From assembly GCA_965204155.1 (NCBI GenBank), contig OZ241971.1, positions 3,100,001 through 3,164,000 on the forward strand: DNA of 64,000 nt. Direction: 5' to 3'. The translations under genes and the position numbers were made by a program. Positions 43,587 to 52,472 of this stretch are shown one piece after another. Within the stretch, counting starts at the first letter, position 1. Each line of letters begins with the position of its first letter. The DNA comes from UBA6522 sp965204155. GTDB taxonomy: Bacteria; Pseudomonadota; Gammaproteobacteria; Steroidobacterales; Rariloculaceae. A model generated the notes under the pieces. The model saw nothing but the letters and a program-made list of their open reading frames with translations. It was not told the DNA's origin and ran no database searches.

Positions 43587-45146
43587 CTATTCGGTCACGG
43601 CCTCGATCACTTCACGCGCAAGGTCCCATCTGTCGAATCCCTGGGCGCCGTAATCGAGGCCGCGCCTGACAATGACCAGGTCGTGGGACGGCACGACGAT
43701 TACATACTGGCCGCGGTTGCCCGCCGTCGAATAGGCATCCTTCGGCACGTCGGTCCGGTCGTCCGGCACGAGCCACCATTGACCGCCATAGAAATTGCCG
43801 TGCTCAGCCAGTGACGGCGCGGGCGTGCGCACGAATTGGATCCAATCCTCGGAGATCAACCGTTCTCCATTCCAGACCCCGCCCCGCAGATAGAGCAGTC
43901 CGAATCTCGCTAGGTCGCGTGCGTTGGTATAGACCTGACTGCTCAGGATGAAATCCCCGAATCGATCAGTGCTGAGCAGCGAGTTGCGCATTCCGATCCG
44001 GTCCAGCAATGCGCGTCGCGGAAACTCGTTGTACGCGTTTTCGCCAAGCTCAATTTTCATCCTGTAGACCGCAAGCAGCGTGTCGTAATTCTCGTAATCC
44101 CAGTGCGTGCCCGGTTCCCTGATCAGGCCGCGGCTGCGGCTGTGAATGGCCGAACTTTCTCCTGCCCAGTACGACAAACCCGAGCCGGTGGCATACTCGA
44201 GATTCGCGTTGTCGATCGTGTACAGGCCGCTTGACATGTTGAGAACGTGCCTGAGGGTTATTGCCGATCGCGGGTCATGGTCGTGGGCATCGGCGTGCGG
44301 AAACCAGGAAAGACCGAGCGGTGCGTCGAGGGACAGCCTTTCCTGGTCCACCAGGATTCCGATCAGCGTTGCCGCGATACTCTTGGCCGTGGACCAGGTG
44401 CGTGTGCGCGTCTCCATCGTGACGCCCGGCGCATAGCGCTCATGAACGATGTGCCCGTCGTGGACGACCAGCAGGCTCAGCGTGACCTGTTCCGGCGACT
44501 CGCGGTCGAAAGCCCAGTCCGACGCCGCGCGCAAGGCGGCCTGGTCGATAGCCGCCGGCATCGGCGCATCCTCGAGCATGTCGCCGTCCGGCCATGCGAT
44601 TGTGGCCGGATCGCCAGGCGGAGGCGGCATGGTCAGCGCCGGCAGGCTGTCGATATCGTCAAAGGCTTGGTCCGGTGCGAGTACGATGCAGCCAATACCT
44701 TCGCGAAATGCGGCGCGCATGACCGGCACCCCACCCGGCACCCCACCCGGCACCCCACCCGGCGCACCGACTGCGACGGCACCGCGAGCGGTATCGACGA
44801 CGTAATCTCCGCCGGCAGCCGTTCCAATCACTTCGGGCAAGTAGGCAAGTTCCTGTTCAAATACCTGCGCGAGCGATCGATTCGATACGAAAAGCCCATT
44901 GCACATGAACACGGCCTGTTGTCCGCGGCGAATCATTTCGCGGTTGAAATGCCAATAGTCGAACGTTGATTCCTGTTGCGCCGACGCTGGAGCCGTGAGC
45001 ACAAGCAAGCCAAAGGCCGCGGTGATGGCAACCAGGCCCTTGCTGCGATGCACTGCGCGGGAACAGATTGCATTCGCAGCGATTCGGGAAACTTCAAGGG
45101 GTCGCATCATCTTTGTTCGCATTGTTGAATTCCGCATTTCGGACAC
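43587..45146 (-). CDS. Secreted serine hydrolase (class C beta-lactamase-like)
   Basis: Up to 519 residues long, from GTG 45146, which directly abuts the P450 stop codon; ATG 45137 and 45122 are alternatives. A signal-like helix ends near APASAQ. The catalytic SxxK is STAKS, the YxN motif is YENYD and the third strand motif reads GQYVIVV. The ~150-residue N-terminal extension contains a GGVP repeat (see 44725-44760). Such proteins are mostly esterases or peptidases rather than antibiotic-degrading enzymes. It is the last gene of the minus-strand run beginning with the SDR at 49397. Confidence 0.85.
   Translation of the reverse strand: MSEMRNSTMRTKMMRPLEVSRIAANAICSRAVHRSKGLVAITAAFGLLVLTAPASAQQESTFDYWHFNREMIRRGQQAVFMCNGLFVSNRSLAQVFEQELAYLPEVIGTAAGGDYVVDTARGAVAVGAPGGVPGGVPGGVPVMRAAFREGIGCIVLAPDQAFDDIDSLPALTMPPPPGDPATIAWPDGDMLEDAPMPAAIDQAALRAASDWAFDRESPEQVTLSLLVVHDGHIVHERYAPGVTMETRTRTWSTAKSIAATLIGILVDQERLSLDAPLGLSWFPHADAHDHDPRSAITLRHVLNMSSGLYTIDNANLEYATGSGLSYWAGESSAIHSRSRGLIREPGTHWDYENYDTLLAVYRMKIELGENAYNEFPRRALLDRIGMRNSLLSTDRFGDFILSSQVYTNARDLARFGLLYLRGGVWNGERLISEDWIQFVRTPAPSLAEHGNFYGGQWWLVPDDRTDVPKDAYSTAGNRGQYVIVVPSHDLVIVRRGLDYGAQGFDRWDLAREVIEAVTE
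44725..44760. repeat. In-frame 12-bp minisatellite (three perfect copies)
   Basis: GGCACCCCACCC is repeated three times without change, followed by a decayed copy. It encodes PGGV repeats in the N-terminal extension of the serine hydrolase. Multiples of 12 keep the frame, so copy-number change would alter length without truncation. Confidence 0.9.
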
Positions 45147-46424
45147 TTACCAGCTCAGCCAAAGTTCTTTCGGGCCGCGAAACGTGAAGTTCGGGAAGTA
45201 ATCAAGCATTTGATCTTCCACCAGGCGCAGAGACGGCACGCGCCGGACCAGTGTTTCCATCGTGATCCGCGCCTCCATCTGCGCGAGTCGATTGCCGAGA
45301 CAGAAGTGGATACCGCGCCCGAACGAGATATGGGTCCGGGCGTTTTTTCTGCGGATGTCAAAGGTCCCGGAATCGTCATAAAGACTTTCGTCGTGATTCG
45401 CCGAACCCAGGGAAAGGAAAACCTGCGTACCTGCCGGGACCCGGTAGCCGGCAATCTCGGTATCGCGGGCCGCCACCCGTCGCCAACTGGTCTGCGGAGA
45501 ATTGAACCGCAGCACCTCTTCCAGGGCGTTGGGTATCAGCGCGGGCTCGGCGCAGATCGCCTCCCAGTTTTCCCGCATCGAGAGCAGGCAGACCAGCGAG
45601 TTGCCGAGGAAGTTGCTGACGATCTCATGGCCTGCAAAGGACAGGCCGTAGACCACCGATTCCACTTCCTTGTAGGTGAGATCGTCGGGGTTGGCATCGT
45701 GCCCGGCCAGCAGTTCCGAGGTGAAATCGTCGGCCGGTTCCCGATGCCGGTGCTTGACGAACGATACGCAATACCGCCAGTAGGCGAGCATCTTCTTCGC
45801 GATATCGACCTGTTCCTCTTCGGTTGCCTTGCCCCAGGTGAACGCAAGCCGGTTGGTGGTCCATTCCTGAAGCCGGGGATCGTCCTTCCGGGGGAAGCCG
45901 AGCAGGCGGAAGATTGTTTCTCCGGGAAGAGGGTGCCCGATCGTGGACACGAATTCGCAGGGCGCGCCGGCTTCGAGCATGCCGTCGACGAGGGCCTCGC
46001 AGCGCTCCCGAACATAGGGCGTCAGCGCCCGGATGCGCCGGCCGGAGAACCCGGCCTGGGTGTACTTCCTGATCCGTGTGTGATCCGGACGGGCGCGGTT
46101 GGACATGACCGCAATGGGATCGTAATCGGCTGAGGAAAGCACTTCGGCGGCGGCATCGCAGATCGGCAGCACGGGATCCTGGACGTTTTCCGAAGAGAAC
46201 ACATCCGGGTTGGTGAAGACGGCGGCGACGTCCTTCATCCGGGTGACGACCAGGTACCCCAGTTCCTCGGAATAAAAGACCGGAGAGTCCTCGCGCCGCC
46301 TCGCCAGTTCCGAGTACGGGTCGGCGACGTACTTGACTGCAAAGGGCGAGAACGCGTGATCCACGGGGCACCCGTCGGGCCTGGGAGCGCGCTTGGTGCG
46401 GAGTTTGTGATATGCCTCTGGCAT
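45147..46424 (-). CDS. Cytochrome P450
   Basis: This 425-residue soluble bacterial P450 has the haem motif FGRGIHFCLG with Cys375. The I-helix motif AGHEI spans 264-268, where the usual Thr of the acid-alcohol pair is Ile. ExxR and PERF-like regions are present (EEVLRFNSP, FDIRRKNARTH). It hydroxylates an organic substrate using an external ferredoxin system; no ferredoxin gene is adjacent. The stop is followed directly by the serine hydrolase start, and it lies 69 bases after the MFS gene. The Thr-to-Ile change may alter proton delivery. Confidence 0.92.
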   Translation of the reverse strand: MPEAYHKLRTKRAPRPDGCPVDHAFSPFAVKYVADPYSELARRREDSPVFYSEELGYLVVTRMKDVAAVFTNPDVFSSENVQDPVLPICDAAAEVLSSADYDPIAVMSNRARPDHTRIRKYTQAGFSGRRIRALTPYVRERCEALVDGMLEAGAPCEFVSTIGHPLPGETIFRLLGFPRKDDPRLQEWTTNRLAFTWGKATEEEQVDIAKKMLAYWRYCVSFVKHRHREPADDFTSELLAGHDANPDDLTYKEVESVVYGLSFAGHEIVSNFLGNSLVCLLSMRENWEAICAEPALIPNALEEVLRFNSPQTSWRRVAARDTEIAGYRVPAGTQVFLSLGSANHDESLYDDSGTFDIRRKNARTHISFGRGIHFCLGNRLAQMEARITMETLVRRVPSLRLVEDQMLDYFPNFTFRGPKELWLSW

Positions 46425-46493
46425 GGCGTGTGCAGTAATCGCGATACGTCTGGAATTCTGGTGCTCTATCCAACTGATAATAGCGGATCAGCG

Positions 46494-47819
46494 CTAGCTC
46501 GGTTCGGAACCATCCCGCGCGGCCAGCCGGGGGGATTTGAGCGCGGCGATGGCGATGGCAGCCACCAGGAAGGGGGTAGCGTAGATGAGGAAATTCAATC
46601 CCCTGGAAAGCCCCAGGCCGATCAACAGCCCGGCAATCACGGGACTCAGGATGGCGCCGATACGCCCGATGCCGATGCCCCAGCCGAGGCCGCTGGATCG
46701 CGACCGGGTGTCGTAGAGCCGCACCGCGGCGATATAGAGCGCGACGAAACTGCCGTTAACAAACAATCCGGCGAAAAATGCCAGTACGGACAACAGGGTC
46801 ACGTTCAAGGGCATGAATCCGAACAGGGCCATGAGCGCGAAGCTGCTCAGCAGGAAGCCCATGAGCATGGGCCGTACACCCCGGGCATGGGACCGCAGCC
46901 CCATCCAGAATACGCCGATGGCGCCGCCGGTGTTGAAGATCACCGTTACGTAGATGGCGCGGTCCAGCGGCAATCCGGCGCTGACGATGACCTGCGGCAG
47001 CCACGTGTTGACGAAATACAGACCGAAGATCACGCAGAAGAAGCAGACCCACAGCAGCACCGACCACTCCACTCGGTTGTCTTCGAACAGGCCGCGTATT
47101 CCGGTGCTTCCCGGGCGTCGCGTCAGCGATGCGGCCGTTTCGGCGTCCACCGGACGCTGACCCATGCGTGCCAATGTGGCATTCAGCTTCGCCAGGCCCC
47201 GTCCTTCAGGCTGCCTCAGCAGGAACTCGGGGGATTCCGGAACCAGTGCCAGGGCGAGCAGCGCGACCAGCGCCGTCACCGCACCACCCGCGACGAATAC
47301 CGATGTCCAGCCGTATTTCGCCATCAGGGCGAGGGCCACGATACCGCCCAGAATGCCCCCGGCCGGGGCCGCGACATGCAGGATGCCCACGCACAGATTG
47401 CGGTGCCGGTCGGGCGCAAACTCCGCAACCGTCGTGGTGACGGTGGGAAGAATGGTGCCGATGGCCATGCCCGCAAGAACCCGGTAGACCACCAGGTGGG
47501 AAATCGTGGATGCCGTTGCCGTGAGGAACATGGCCCCCGTCAGGACCGCCAGCGCCGCGCACATCACCGTTCGGCGCCCGAAGTGATCGCTCAGCGGGGC
47601 GACCAGGGCGGAACCCAGTGCCATGCCGACAAAGACGGCGCTGAGGACGATGCCCAGCGACTCGGGCTCGAGCCCCCAGGCCTGGGACAGCACGGGCGCC
47701 GCGTAGGCCATGGCAAACAGGTCGAACGCCTCGAAGATGTTGATGGCGACGCATATGGCAATGACGCCGACCTGGTAGCCGGATACGGTGTCAAGCAATT
47801 CCTTCCGCTGGGTGTTCAT
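46494..47819 (-). CDS. MFS transporter, aromatic acid:H+ symporter-like
   Basis: This 441-residue protein has 12 predicted helices. The MFS loop motif is DHFGRRTVM, and the N-terminal helix reads IAICVAINIFEAFDLFAMAYAAPVL, as in the AAHS (PcaK/MhpT-like) family. The start ATG 47819 lies one base after the hydratase stop, so the two genes are translationally coupled. It probably imports an aromatic or related acid for the neighbouring catabolic enzymes. Specificity cannot be read from sequence. Confidence 0.87.
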   Translation of the reverse strand: MNTQRKELLDTVSGYQVGVIAICVAINIFEAFDLFAMAYAAPVLSQAWGLEPESLGIVLSAVFVGMALGSALVAPLSDHFGRRTVMCAALAVLTGAMFLTATASTISHLVVYRVLAGMAIGTILPTVTTTVAEFAPDRHRNLCVGILHVAAPAGGILGGIVALALMAKYGWTSVFVAGGAVTALVALLALALVPESPEFLLRQPEGRGLAKLNATLARMGQRPVDAETAASLTRRPGSTGIRGLFEDNRVEWSVLLWVCFFCVIFGLYFVNTWLPQVIVSAGLPLDRAIYVTVIFNTGGAIGVFWMGLRSHARGVRPMLMGFLLSSFALMALFGFMPLNVTLLSVLAFFAGLFVNGSFVALYIAAVRLYDTRSRSSGLGWGIGIGRIGAILSPVIAGLLIGLGLSRGLNFLIYATPFLVAAIAIAALKSPRLAARDGSEPS

Positions 47820-47820
47820 T

Positions 47821-48606
47821 TCAGACAAATCGAACCTCCGCCTGACCGATTCCTTCCACTTCAACCAACAGGGAATCGCCGGCATCGATGGGCTGCAGCG
47901 GTACCAGGGAACCCGAAAGTACAATCTCACCGGCCTTGAGCGTGGTGCCGTGTTCCGAGAGCGCATTCGCCAGCCACGCCACGGCGTTCGCGGGAGAGCC
48001 GAGCGCGGCCGCACCCAGGCCGGTGGCCACCTCAACGCCGTTCGTCCTGATTACCATCCTGCAGGCGGGCAGATCGACCGTGTCGGGCGCCACCCATTGG
48101 TCGCCCAACACGATCAGCGCACAGGAGGCATTGTCCGCCACCGTGTCCTGGATCCTGATGCGCCAGTCCATGATCCTCGAGTCGATAATCTCGAAACAGG
48201 CCGCCAGTCCCCCGGTGGCAGCGAGAACCTCGTCGGCGGTCACGCCCGGGCCCGCAAGATCGCGGCTCAGCCTGAATGCGATTTCGCCCTCCGCCCGCGG
48301 ACGAATCAGGCTGCGCGAGATTTCCACGGTGTCCCCGCTATGGCAGACCATGACGTCGGTGATGAAGCCGAAGTCCGGTTCATCGACCTTGAGCGTCTCC
48401 TGGACGGCCTTGCTGGTCAGCCCGATCTTCTTGCCCACCAGGGTCTCGCCCTCGGCGAGCCGCCGGTCGAGTACAGCCAGTGAAATCCGGTAGGCGTCCC
48501 CGATGGTCAGATCGGGGACCCGGTCGGTCAGCGGCTCGATGGGTTTCTGCTCCAGTCGTGCCTGCCACAGCTCCAGGCTGAATTGCTCGATCATGTTCAA
48601 TGCCAT
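47821..48606 (-). CDS. 2-keto-4-pentenoate hydratase-like protein (MhpD family)
   Basis: From ATG 48606 this is 261 residues, the usual length of the family. Key segments are DAYRISLAVLDRRLAEGETLVGKKIGLTS, PDFGFITDVM, RPRAEGEIAFRLSRDL and the metal-binding region around E/D in that block. GSLVPLQPIDAGDSLLVEVEGIG ends the fold. Family members hydrate 2-oxopent-4-enoate to 4-hydroxy-2-oxovalerate in meta-cleavage pathways, or decarboxylate oxalocrotonate. AGGAG lies very close to this ATG; 48594 is an alternative. No ring-cleavage dioxygenase is in view. Confidence 0.87.
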   Translation of the reverse strand: MALNMIEQFSLELWQARLEQKPIEPLTDRVPDLTIGDAYRISLAVLDRRLAEGETLVGKKIGLTSKAVQETLKVDEPDFGFITDVMVCHSGDTVEISRSLIRPRAEGEIAFRLSRDLAGPGVTADEVLAATGGLAACFEIIDSRIMDWRIRIQDTVADNASCALIVLGDQWVAPDTVDLPACRMVIRTNGVEVATGLGAAALGSPANAVAWLANALSEHGTTLKAGEIVLSGSLVPLQPIDAGDSLLVEVEGIGQAEVRFV

Positions 48607-48632
48607 TCTCCTGTTCTTCCGCGGCATCCGGC

Positions 48633-49397
48633 TCAATACGTCGCCCGTCCGCCGGACAAATCGAACGCTGCGCCCGTGCTGAACGAACACTCTTCCGAGG
48701 CGAGCCAGGCCACCAGCGCGGCGATCTCCTCCGGTTCGCCGAAACGCTGCAGCGGAATCTTCGACAGCATGTAGGCTACATGCTCGTCGCTCATCTGCTC
48801 AAAAAGCGGGGTGCGCACCGCCGCCGGGGTCACGCAATTGACCAGCACACCCGTTCCCGCCAACTCCTTGCCCAACGCCTTGGTCATGTTGATGAGCCCG
48901 GCCTTGGATGCACTGTAGGCCGAGGCATTCGGGTTGCCGTCCTTGCCTGCGACTGAAGCGATGTTGACGATCCGCCCGTAGCCCCTGGCGATCATGGTCG
49001 GGACCACGGCCCGCGAAACGAGAAAGCTGCCCACCAGATTGACGTCGATGACGCGCCGCCAATCGTGCGGAGGATATTCCCACAGCGGGTGGTTCGGCCC
49101 GGAGATGCCCGCGTTATTGATGAGAACATCAACACGGGTAAACGCCTTGAGGGTGGCCTCCATCGCCGTAGCCACGGAATCGGCGTCGGCAATGTCGGCG
49201 TGAATTCCGGTGATTTCACCGGCAGATGCTACGCCTCGGCGCAAGCGCGCGACCGCGTCATCGAGCCCGGCCCCGTCAAGGTCCCACGCCGCTATGCTGG
49301 CGCCGCATTGGCGCAGGCGGGATGCGATTGCATGACCCAGTCCGCGGGCGGCTCCTGTGACGATGGCAGTTCGGTTAGCGAGATCGATTGAATTCAA
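48633..49397 (-). CDS. SDR family oxidoreductase
   Basis: This 254-residue classical SDR has the cofactor motif GAARGLG at 15-21, DIAD for adenine contact and NNAGISG. The catalytic Ser is in NIASVAGKDG and YxxxK is YSASK. The C-terminal FSTGAAFDLSGG is typical. It is cytoplasmic and is the first gene of the minus-strand run SDR, hydratase, MFS, P450, hydrolase. It probably oxidises or reduces an intermediate in that pathway. Confidence 0.9.
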   Translation of the reverse strand: MNSIDLANRTAIVTGAARGLGHAIASRLRQCGASIAAWDLDGAGLDDAVARLRRGVASAGEITGIHADIADADSVATAMEATLKAFTRVDVLINNAGISGPNHPLWEYPPHDWRRVIDVNLVGSFLVSRAVVPTMIARGYGRIVNIASVAGKDGNPNASAYSASKAGLINMTKALGKELAGTGVLVNCVTPAAVRTPLFEQMSDEHVAYMLSKIPLQRFGEPEEIAALVAWLASEECSFSTGAAFDLSGGRATY

Positions 49398-49561
49398 TAC
49401 CTGATCCCATGGTTTCTGCTCCGGTGTCGATCACGCGCCCAGCGCCCGGATTTCCGGCCCTGGATCGGAAAACGTCCGGAAGTTGCGCGGACAGATCGAT
49501 GAACCGGCCGCACGGTGGCGGCCGGCACAACCTGCAGACGGACCGGAGTCGTGACGATGGA

Positions 49562-51082
49562 TCAATAGTCCAGGAAAATCCCCTCCGCCGGGTCGAGTCC
49601 GCCGTGGAAACCGCCCTGGTCGCGAACGACCCGGGCATCGCCGTTCTCGTCGTAGTGCACCCAGACCAGGCCATGGGCATCGCCGTAGCCGGGCATCTCG
49701 ATGGTTGCAATCTGCTCGCGCGTGGCCGTGTCGAAGACGTACAGGACCCCCTCGGCGTTGCTGGTGCCCCAGACTTCCCGGCCGTTTGGAGCGAGCAGCA
49801 CATGGTCGATCATGTAGCCGGCGAAGACAGTCTCCACGCCCCGGCCGCTGGCGGTATCGAGTACCGTGACCGTCCGCCCCATGAACCCCGTCGTCTCGCC
49901 CTTGTCCGCGACCCAGATTTCCGATTCGTCCGCGTTGAGCGTGGCGCCGTAGGGGCCGATGCCCGCTGCCGCATGCCAGGCGATTGCGCCGGTCTCGATG
50001 TCGATCTTGGTGACGCTGGATGAGCCGCCGGCGGGCACGTACATGTATTCCGACGCCGAATCGATGACGATCCAGTCGCCCCGGTAGCCGGGGTAGGGGT
50101 ACTCTTGTTCCACCTCCCACGTATCGGGGTCGATACGCGCCACCCAGAACGGCCGCATGGTGGTCAGGCGGCCGACGTTCATGCTCGATGCACCGACGAA
50201 TGCGTCCATGCCGCGAGGGCCGTAGCCGGCCGGCTGCATCAGGATGTAGATGTATTCGCCGTCCGTGTACGAGGTATAGGAACTGCCGCCGAGGTCCTCA
50301 TCGCGCACGCCGCCGACGATCTCATCCGTCTCGGTGTCGTAGAGGAAGACGTCCAGGCCATCGTCGGCTCGCGCAAAAGTGTCGATCAGCAGGAGGTTAT
50401 CCCGGAAAATCTGGCCGTGATGCAGCCGCCCGCCCATGGTGACGATCTTCACGGGCTCGAGCGTCAGGGCATCCACCTTCACCATGGCAGTGGTGGAGAG
50501 CAGTGTGGGCTGGGTTTCCGCGGAGAGAGCGCCGATGATGTAAACATATCTGCCGTCCGGTGAGACGACGGTCGTGTGAACGCTGGTGCGCAGTTCCGGC
50601 GCCAGTTCGCCGTAGGCGATGACTTCCTTGGTTTCCGCGTCGCCCACCACCACGCGGTTGGACTGGGCGGTGGTGATATTGCGTCCGACGGAGAATCTAT
50701 TCGTTATGACGCCGGTGTTCTCGTAGAAATAGGTCTTGCCGGGCTCTGGCTCGAATTTCGGTTCACCGGGCTCGAATTCCGCGATCACCTCATTCTGGTA
50801 GGTGCTCATGATGTTGCCCGTCCGGGATTTTCTCTCCCACCCGTCGAGCACGGTCTGGAAGGATTCGATCCCCGAGACGATCCGGTCACGCTCCGACTGT
50901 GGAAATTGTTCCAGCGCTTCGAGGTCGGGCGGAAAGATCGGAATCTGGCCGGCGGCCATTCCAGGCGCCATCCCGGCAGGACCGCCCGGCCCCATCCCCG
51001 GCCCCATACCTTCATTCTGGGCGTTCGCCGCCTGCAGGCACAGGCACAGGCCGACACTGGACAACAGTCGTAACAGTTTCAT
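49562..51082 (-). CDS. Secreted beta-propeller protein, paralogue of the cytochrome-propeller lipoprotein
   Basis: This 506-residue protein has a signal peptide (MKLLRLLSSVGLCLCLQAANAQ). A Met/Gly/Pro-rich stretch at ~26-48 (MGPGMGPGGPAGMAPGMAAG) follows. The propeller aligns along its whole length with residues ~150-608 of the 32451 product: PKFEPEPGKTYFYENTG, ADDGLDVFLYDTETDEIVGGVRDEDLGGSSYTSYTDGEY, WVADKGETTG and VRDQGGFHGGLDPAEG. It has no CxxCH. The Met-rich segment might bind copper; that is speculation. It faces the divergent 51273 gene. Confidence 0.78.
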   Translation of the reverse strand: MKLLRLLSSVGLCLCLQAANAQNEGMGPGMGPGGPAGMAPGMAAGQIPIFPPDLEALEQFPQSERDRIVSGIESFQTVLDGWERKSRTGNIMSTYQNEVIAEFEPGEPKFEPEPGKTYFYENTGVITNRFSVGRNITTAQSNRVVVGDAETKEVIAYGELAPELRTSVHTTVVSPDGRYVYIIGALSAETQPTLLSTTAMVKVDALTLEPVKIVTMGGRLHHGQIFRDNLLLIDTFARADDGLDVFLYDTETDEIVGGVRDEDLGGSSYTSYTDGEYIYILMQPAGYGPRGMDAFVGASSMNVGRLTTMRPFWVARIDPDTWEVEQEYPYPGYRGDWIVIDSASEYMYVPAGGSSSVTKIDIETGAIAWHAAAGIGPYGATLNADESEIWVADKGETTGFMGRTVTVLDTASGRGVETVFAGYMIDHVLLAPNGREVWGTSNAEGVLYVFDTATREQIATIEMPGYGDAHGLVWVHYDENGDARVVRDQGGFHGGLDPAEGIFLDY

Positions 51083-51182
51083 GAAGCTGCTCCTTGCATG
51101 ATCCGGCTCTTCCGGTTCCGTCCGAACCAGAATACTTCAACTTAGCGATCCGATACGATCCCGTCTAATCAAAGTTGGTGAT

Positions 51183-51212
51183 ACCCGGTCATTTGTTCAG
51201 CCAATACCGGGT
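51183..51212. repeat. Inverted repeat in a divergent promoter region
   Basis: ACCCGGT (51183-51189) and its exact reverse complement ACCGGGT (51206-51212) flank a 16-base spacer. They lie between the divergent propeller and DUF6152-like genes. The spacing fits a two-site operator better than a hairpin. Confidence 0.4.
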
Positions 51213-51272
51213 TTGGGTTGTGTGTAATCCGTGCTAACTTTGAAAGTCGACAAGAAGTTGTGGGAGAGACGA

Positions 51273-51734
51273 ATGTACCTGTCGAGGTCCTTTCGCAAAG
51301 TCGTTGCCATTCTCATGGTCGCTATACCGGTTACGGTCAATGCGCACCATACCTGGGTCGTCGAGTACGACAGGGACGATGTCGTCATCCTTGAAGGAAC
51401 GGTTGCCGAGGTCAACCTGACCAGTCCGCACAGCCGCATATTCCTGGAAATCGAAGGGGCGGAAGGATCGCAAGTCTGGGCGGGCGAAACCTGGCCGCTG
51501 GGGGCGCTGTACCGGCGCGGACTGACAAACGGCAGCCTGGCGGTGGGCGACGTGGTCCGGGTGACGGGCGAGCGCGCCAGGGAGGGGCGGCTGGGATTGC
51601 ACCTCAGAAGCATCTACCGTCCCGCCGATGACTGGAGGGTCTGGATCGGACTTCGCCAGGACACCGGCGAAAATTCGTCAGCCGGTATCGGCGACGGGGT
51701 GAATCAGATCCAGCTTGAAGACGAGTCGGTCTAG
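51273..51734 (+). CDS. Secreted stand-alone DUF6152-like protein (domain A)
   Basis: This 153-residue protein starts at ATG 51273 (GGGAG 7 bases upstream); a longer in-frame start at 51231 is less likely. A signal peptide ends at VNAHHTW. Domain A features are VEYDRDDVVILEGTVAEVNLTSPHSRIFL, WAGETWPLGALYRRGL and VGDVVRVTGERAREG. Its stop TAG overlaps the GTG of the following domain-B gene by one base. It is the second split A-B pair in the window. Confidence 0.72.
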   Translation: MYLSRSFRKVVAILMVAIPVTVNAHHTWVVEYDRDDVVILEGTVAEVNLTSPHSRIFLEIEGAEGSQVWAGETWPLGALYRRGLTNGSLAVGDVVRVTGERAREGRLGLHLRSIYRPADDWRVWIGLRQDTGENSSAGIGDGVNQIQLEDESV

Positions 51735-52447
51735 TGTTCCGGCCAACAGCATTCTGTCGTTTCAGCCTGTTCCATGGGCCGGTCCGGATGTCCGGCAGGT
51801 GGTTCAGTCTCGCGCTTGGCCTGCTGGTGCTTCTACCTGCGTGGGGCCATGAACCGCGACCCGCCCGCGACGGGATGACGGGTGTCTGGATCCGGGCCGT
51901 TTCCGGTGTCGATCGCCCCGATATCTCAAACATTACGGCTGCGGGTCAGGCTGTCATGGATGAGTACGATCATGCCACCGACGACATTCTGCGCTGCCTG
52001 ATCGACTGGGGCCGCTTGAGTACGGTCTCCGGCTTTCCCATGGAGATGATCGTCTCGGAAAACCAGGTCACCATCCTGTACGAGTACAACCATACGGTGC
52101 GCCGGGTCTTCCTCGGCCAGACCGAGTTTCCCGACGACTACCCCCCAAGCCTGGTCGGGTATTCAATCGGGCATTGGGAGGACGATACGCTGGTAGTGGA
52201 AACGCGCAATCTGCTCCCGGGCTGGATCAACATGGAAGGCGTCGCGCCCTATACGGACGCGGCCCTGGCGACGGAACGGTTCACGCTGGACCCGGAACAG
52301 CAAATGCTGACGGTCGAACGCACGCTGGTGGATCCTGACTACTATTCGGGGCCGGTCACCTGGACGACCGACTACGTGCTTGCGCAATACCCGGTCTATC
52401 CGTACGACTGCACCATCGGCTCCTACGGCTCCAGCCTCGCAGGCTGA
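51734..52447 (+). CDS. Secreted stand-alone domain-B protein
   Basis: From GTG 51734 it has 237 residues; ATG 51788 would give a cleaner signal peptide (MSGRWFSLALGLLVLLPAWG) and could be the true start. Domain-B features are MTGVWIR, CLIDWGRLSTVSGFPMEMIVSENQVTILYEYNHTVRRVFLG, GYSIGHWEDDTLVVETRN and a C-terminal YPYDC. It is most similar in layout to the 14691 product. The one-base overlap with the domain-A gene suggests translational coupling and perhaps a physical partnership. Confidence 0.7.
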   Translation: MFRPTAFCRFSLFHGPVRMSGRWFSLALGLLVLLPAWGHEPRPARDGMTGVWIRAVSGVDRPDISNITAAGQAVMDEYDHATDDILRCLIDWGRLSTVSGFPMEMIVSENQVTILYEYNHTVRRVFLGQTEFPDDYPPSLVGYSIGHWEDDTLVVETRNLLPGWINMEGVAPYTDAALATERFTLDPEQQMLTVERTLVDPDYYSGPVTWTTDYVLAQYPVYPYDCTIGSYGSSLAG

Positions 52448-52472
52448 ACCGGCAGGGCGCCCGCTGTCCCGG

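Noticed and set aside
46356..47939. 527-codon open frame antisense to the MFS transporter
   Set aside because: Low-complexity, charged antisense shadow with no recognisable domain.
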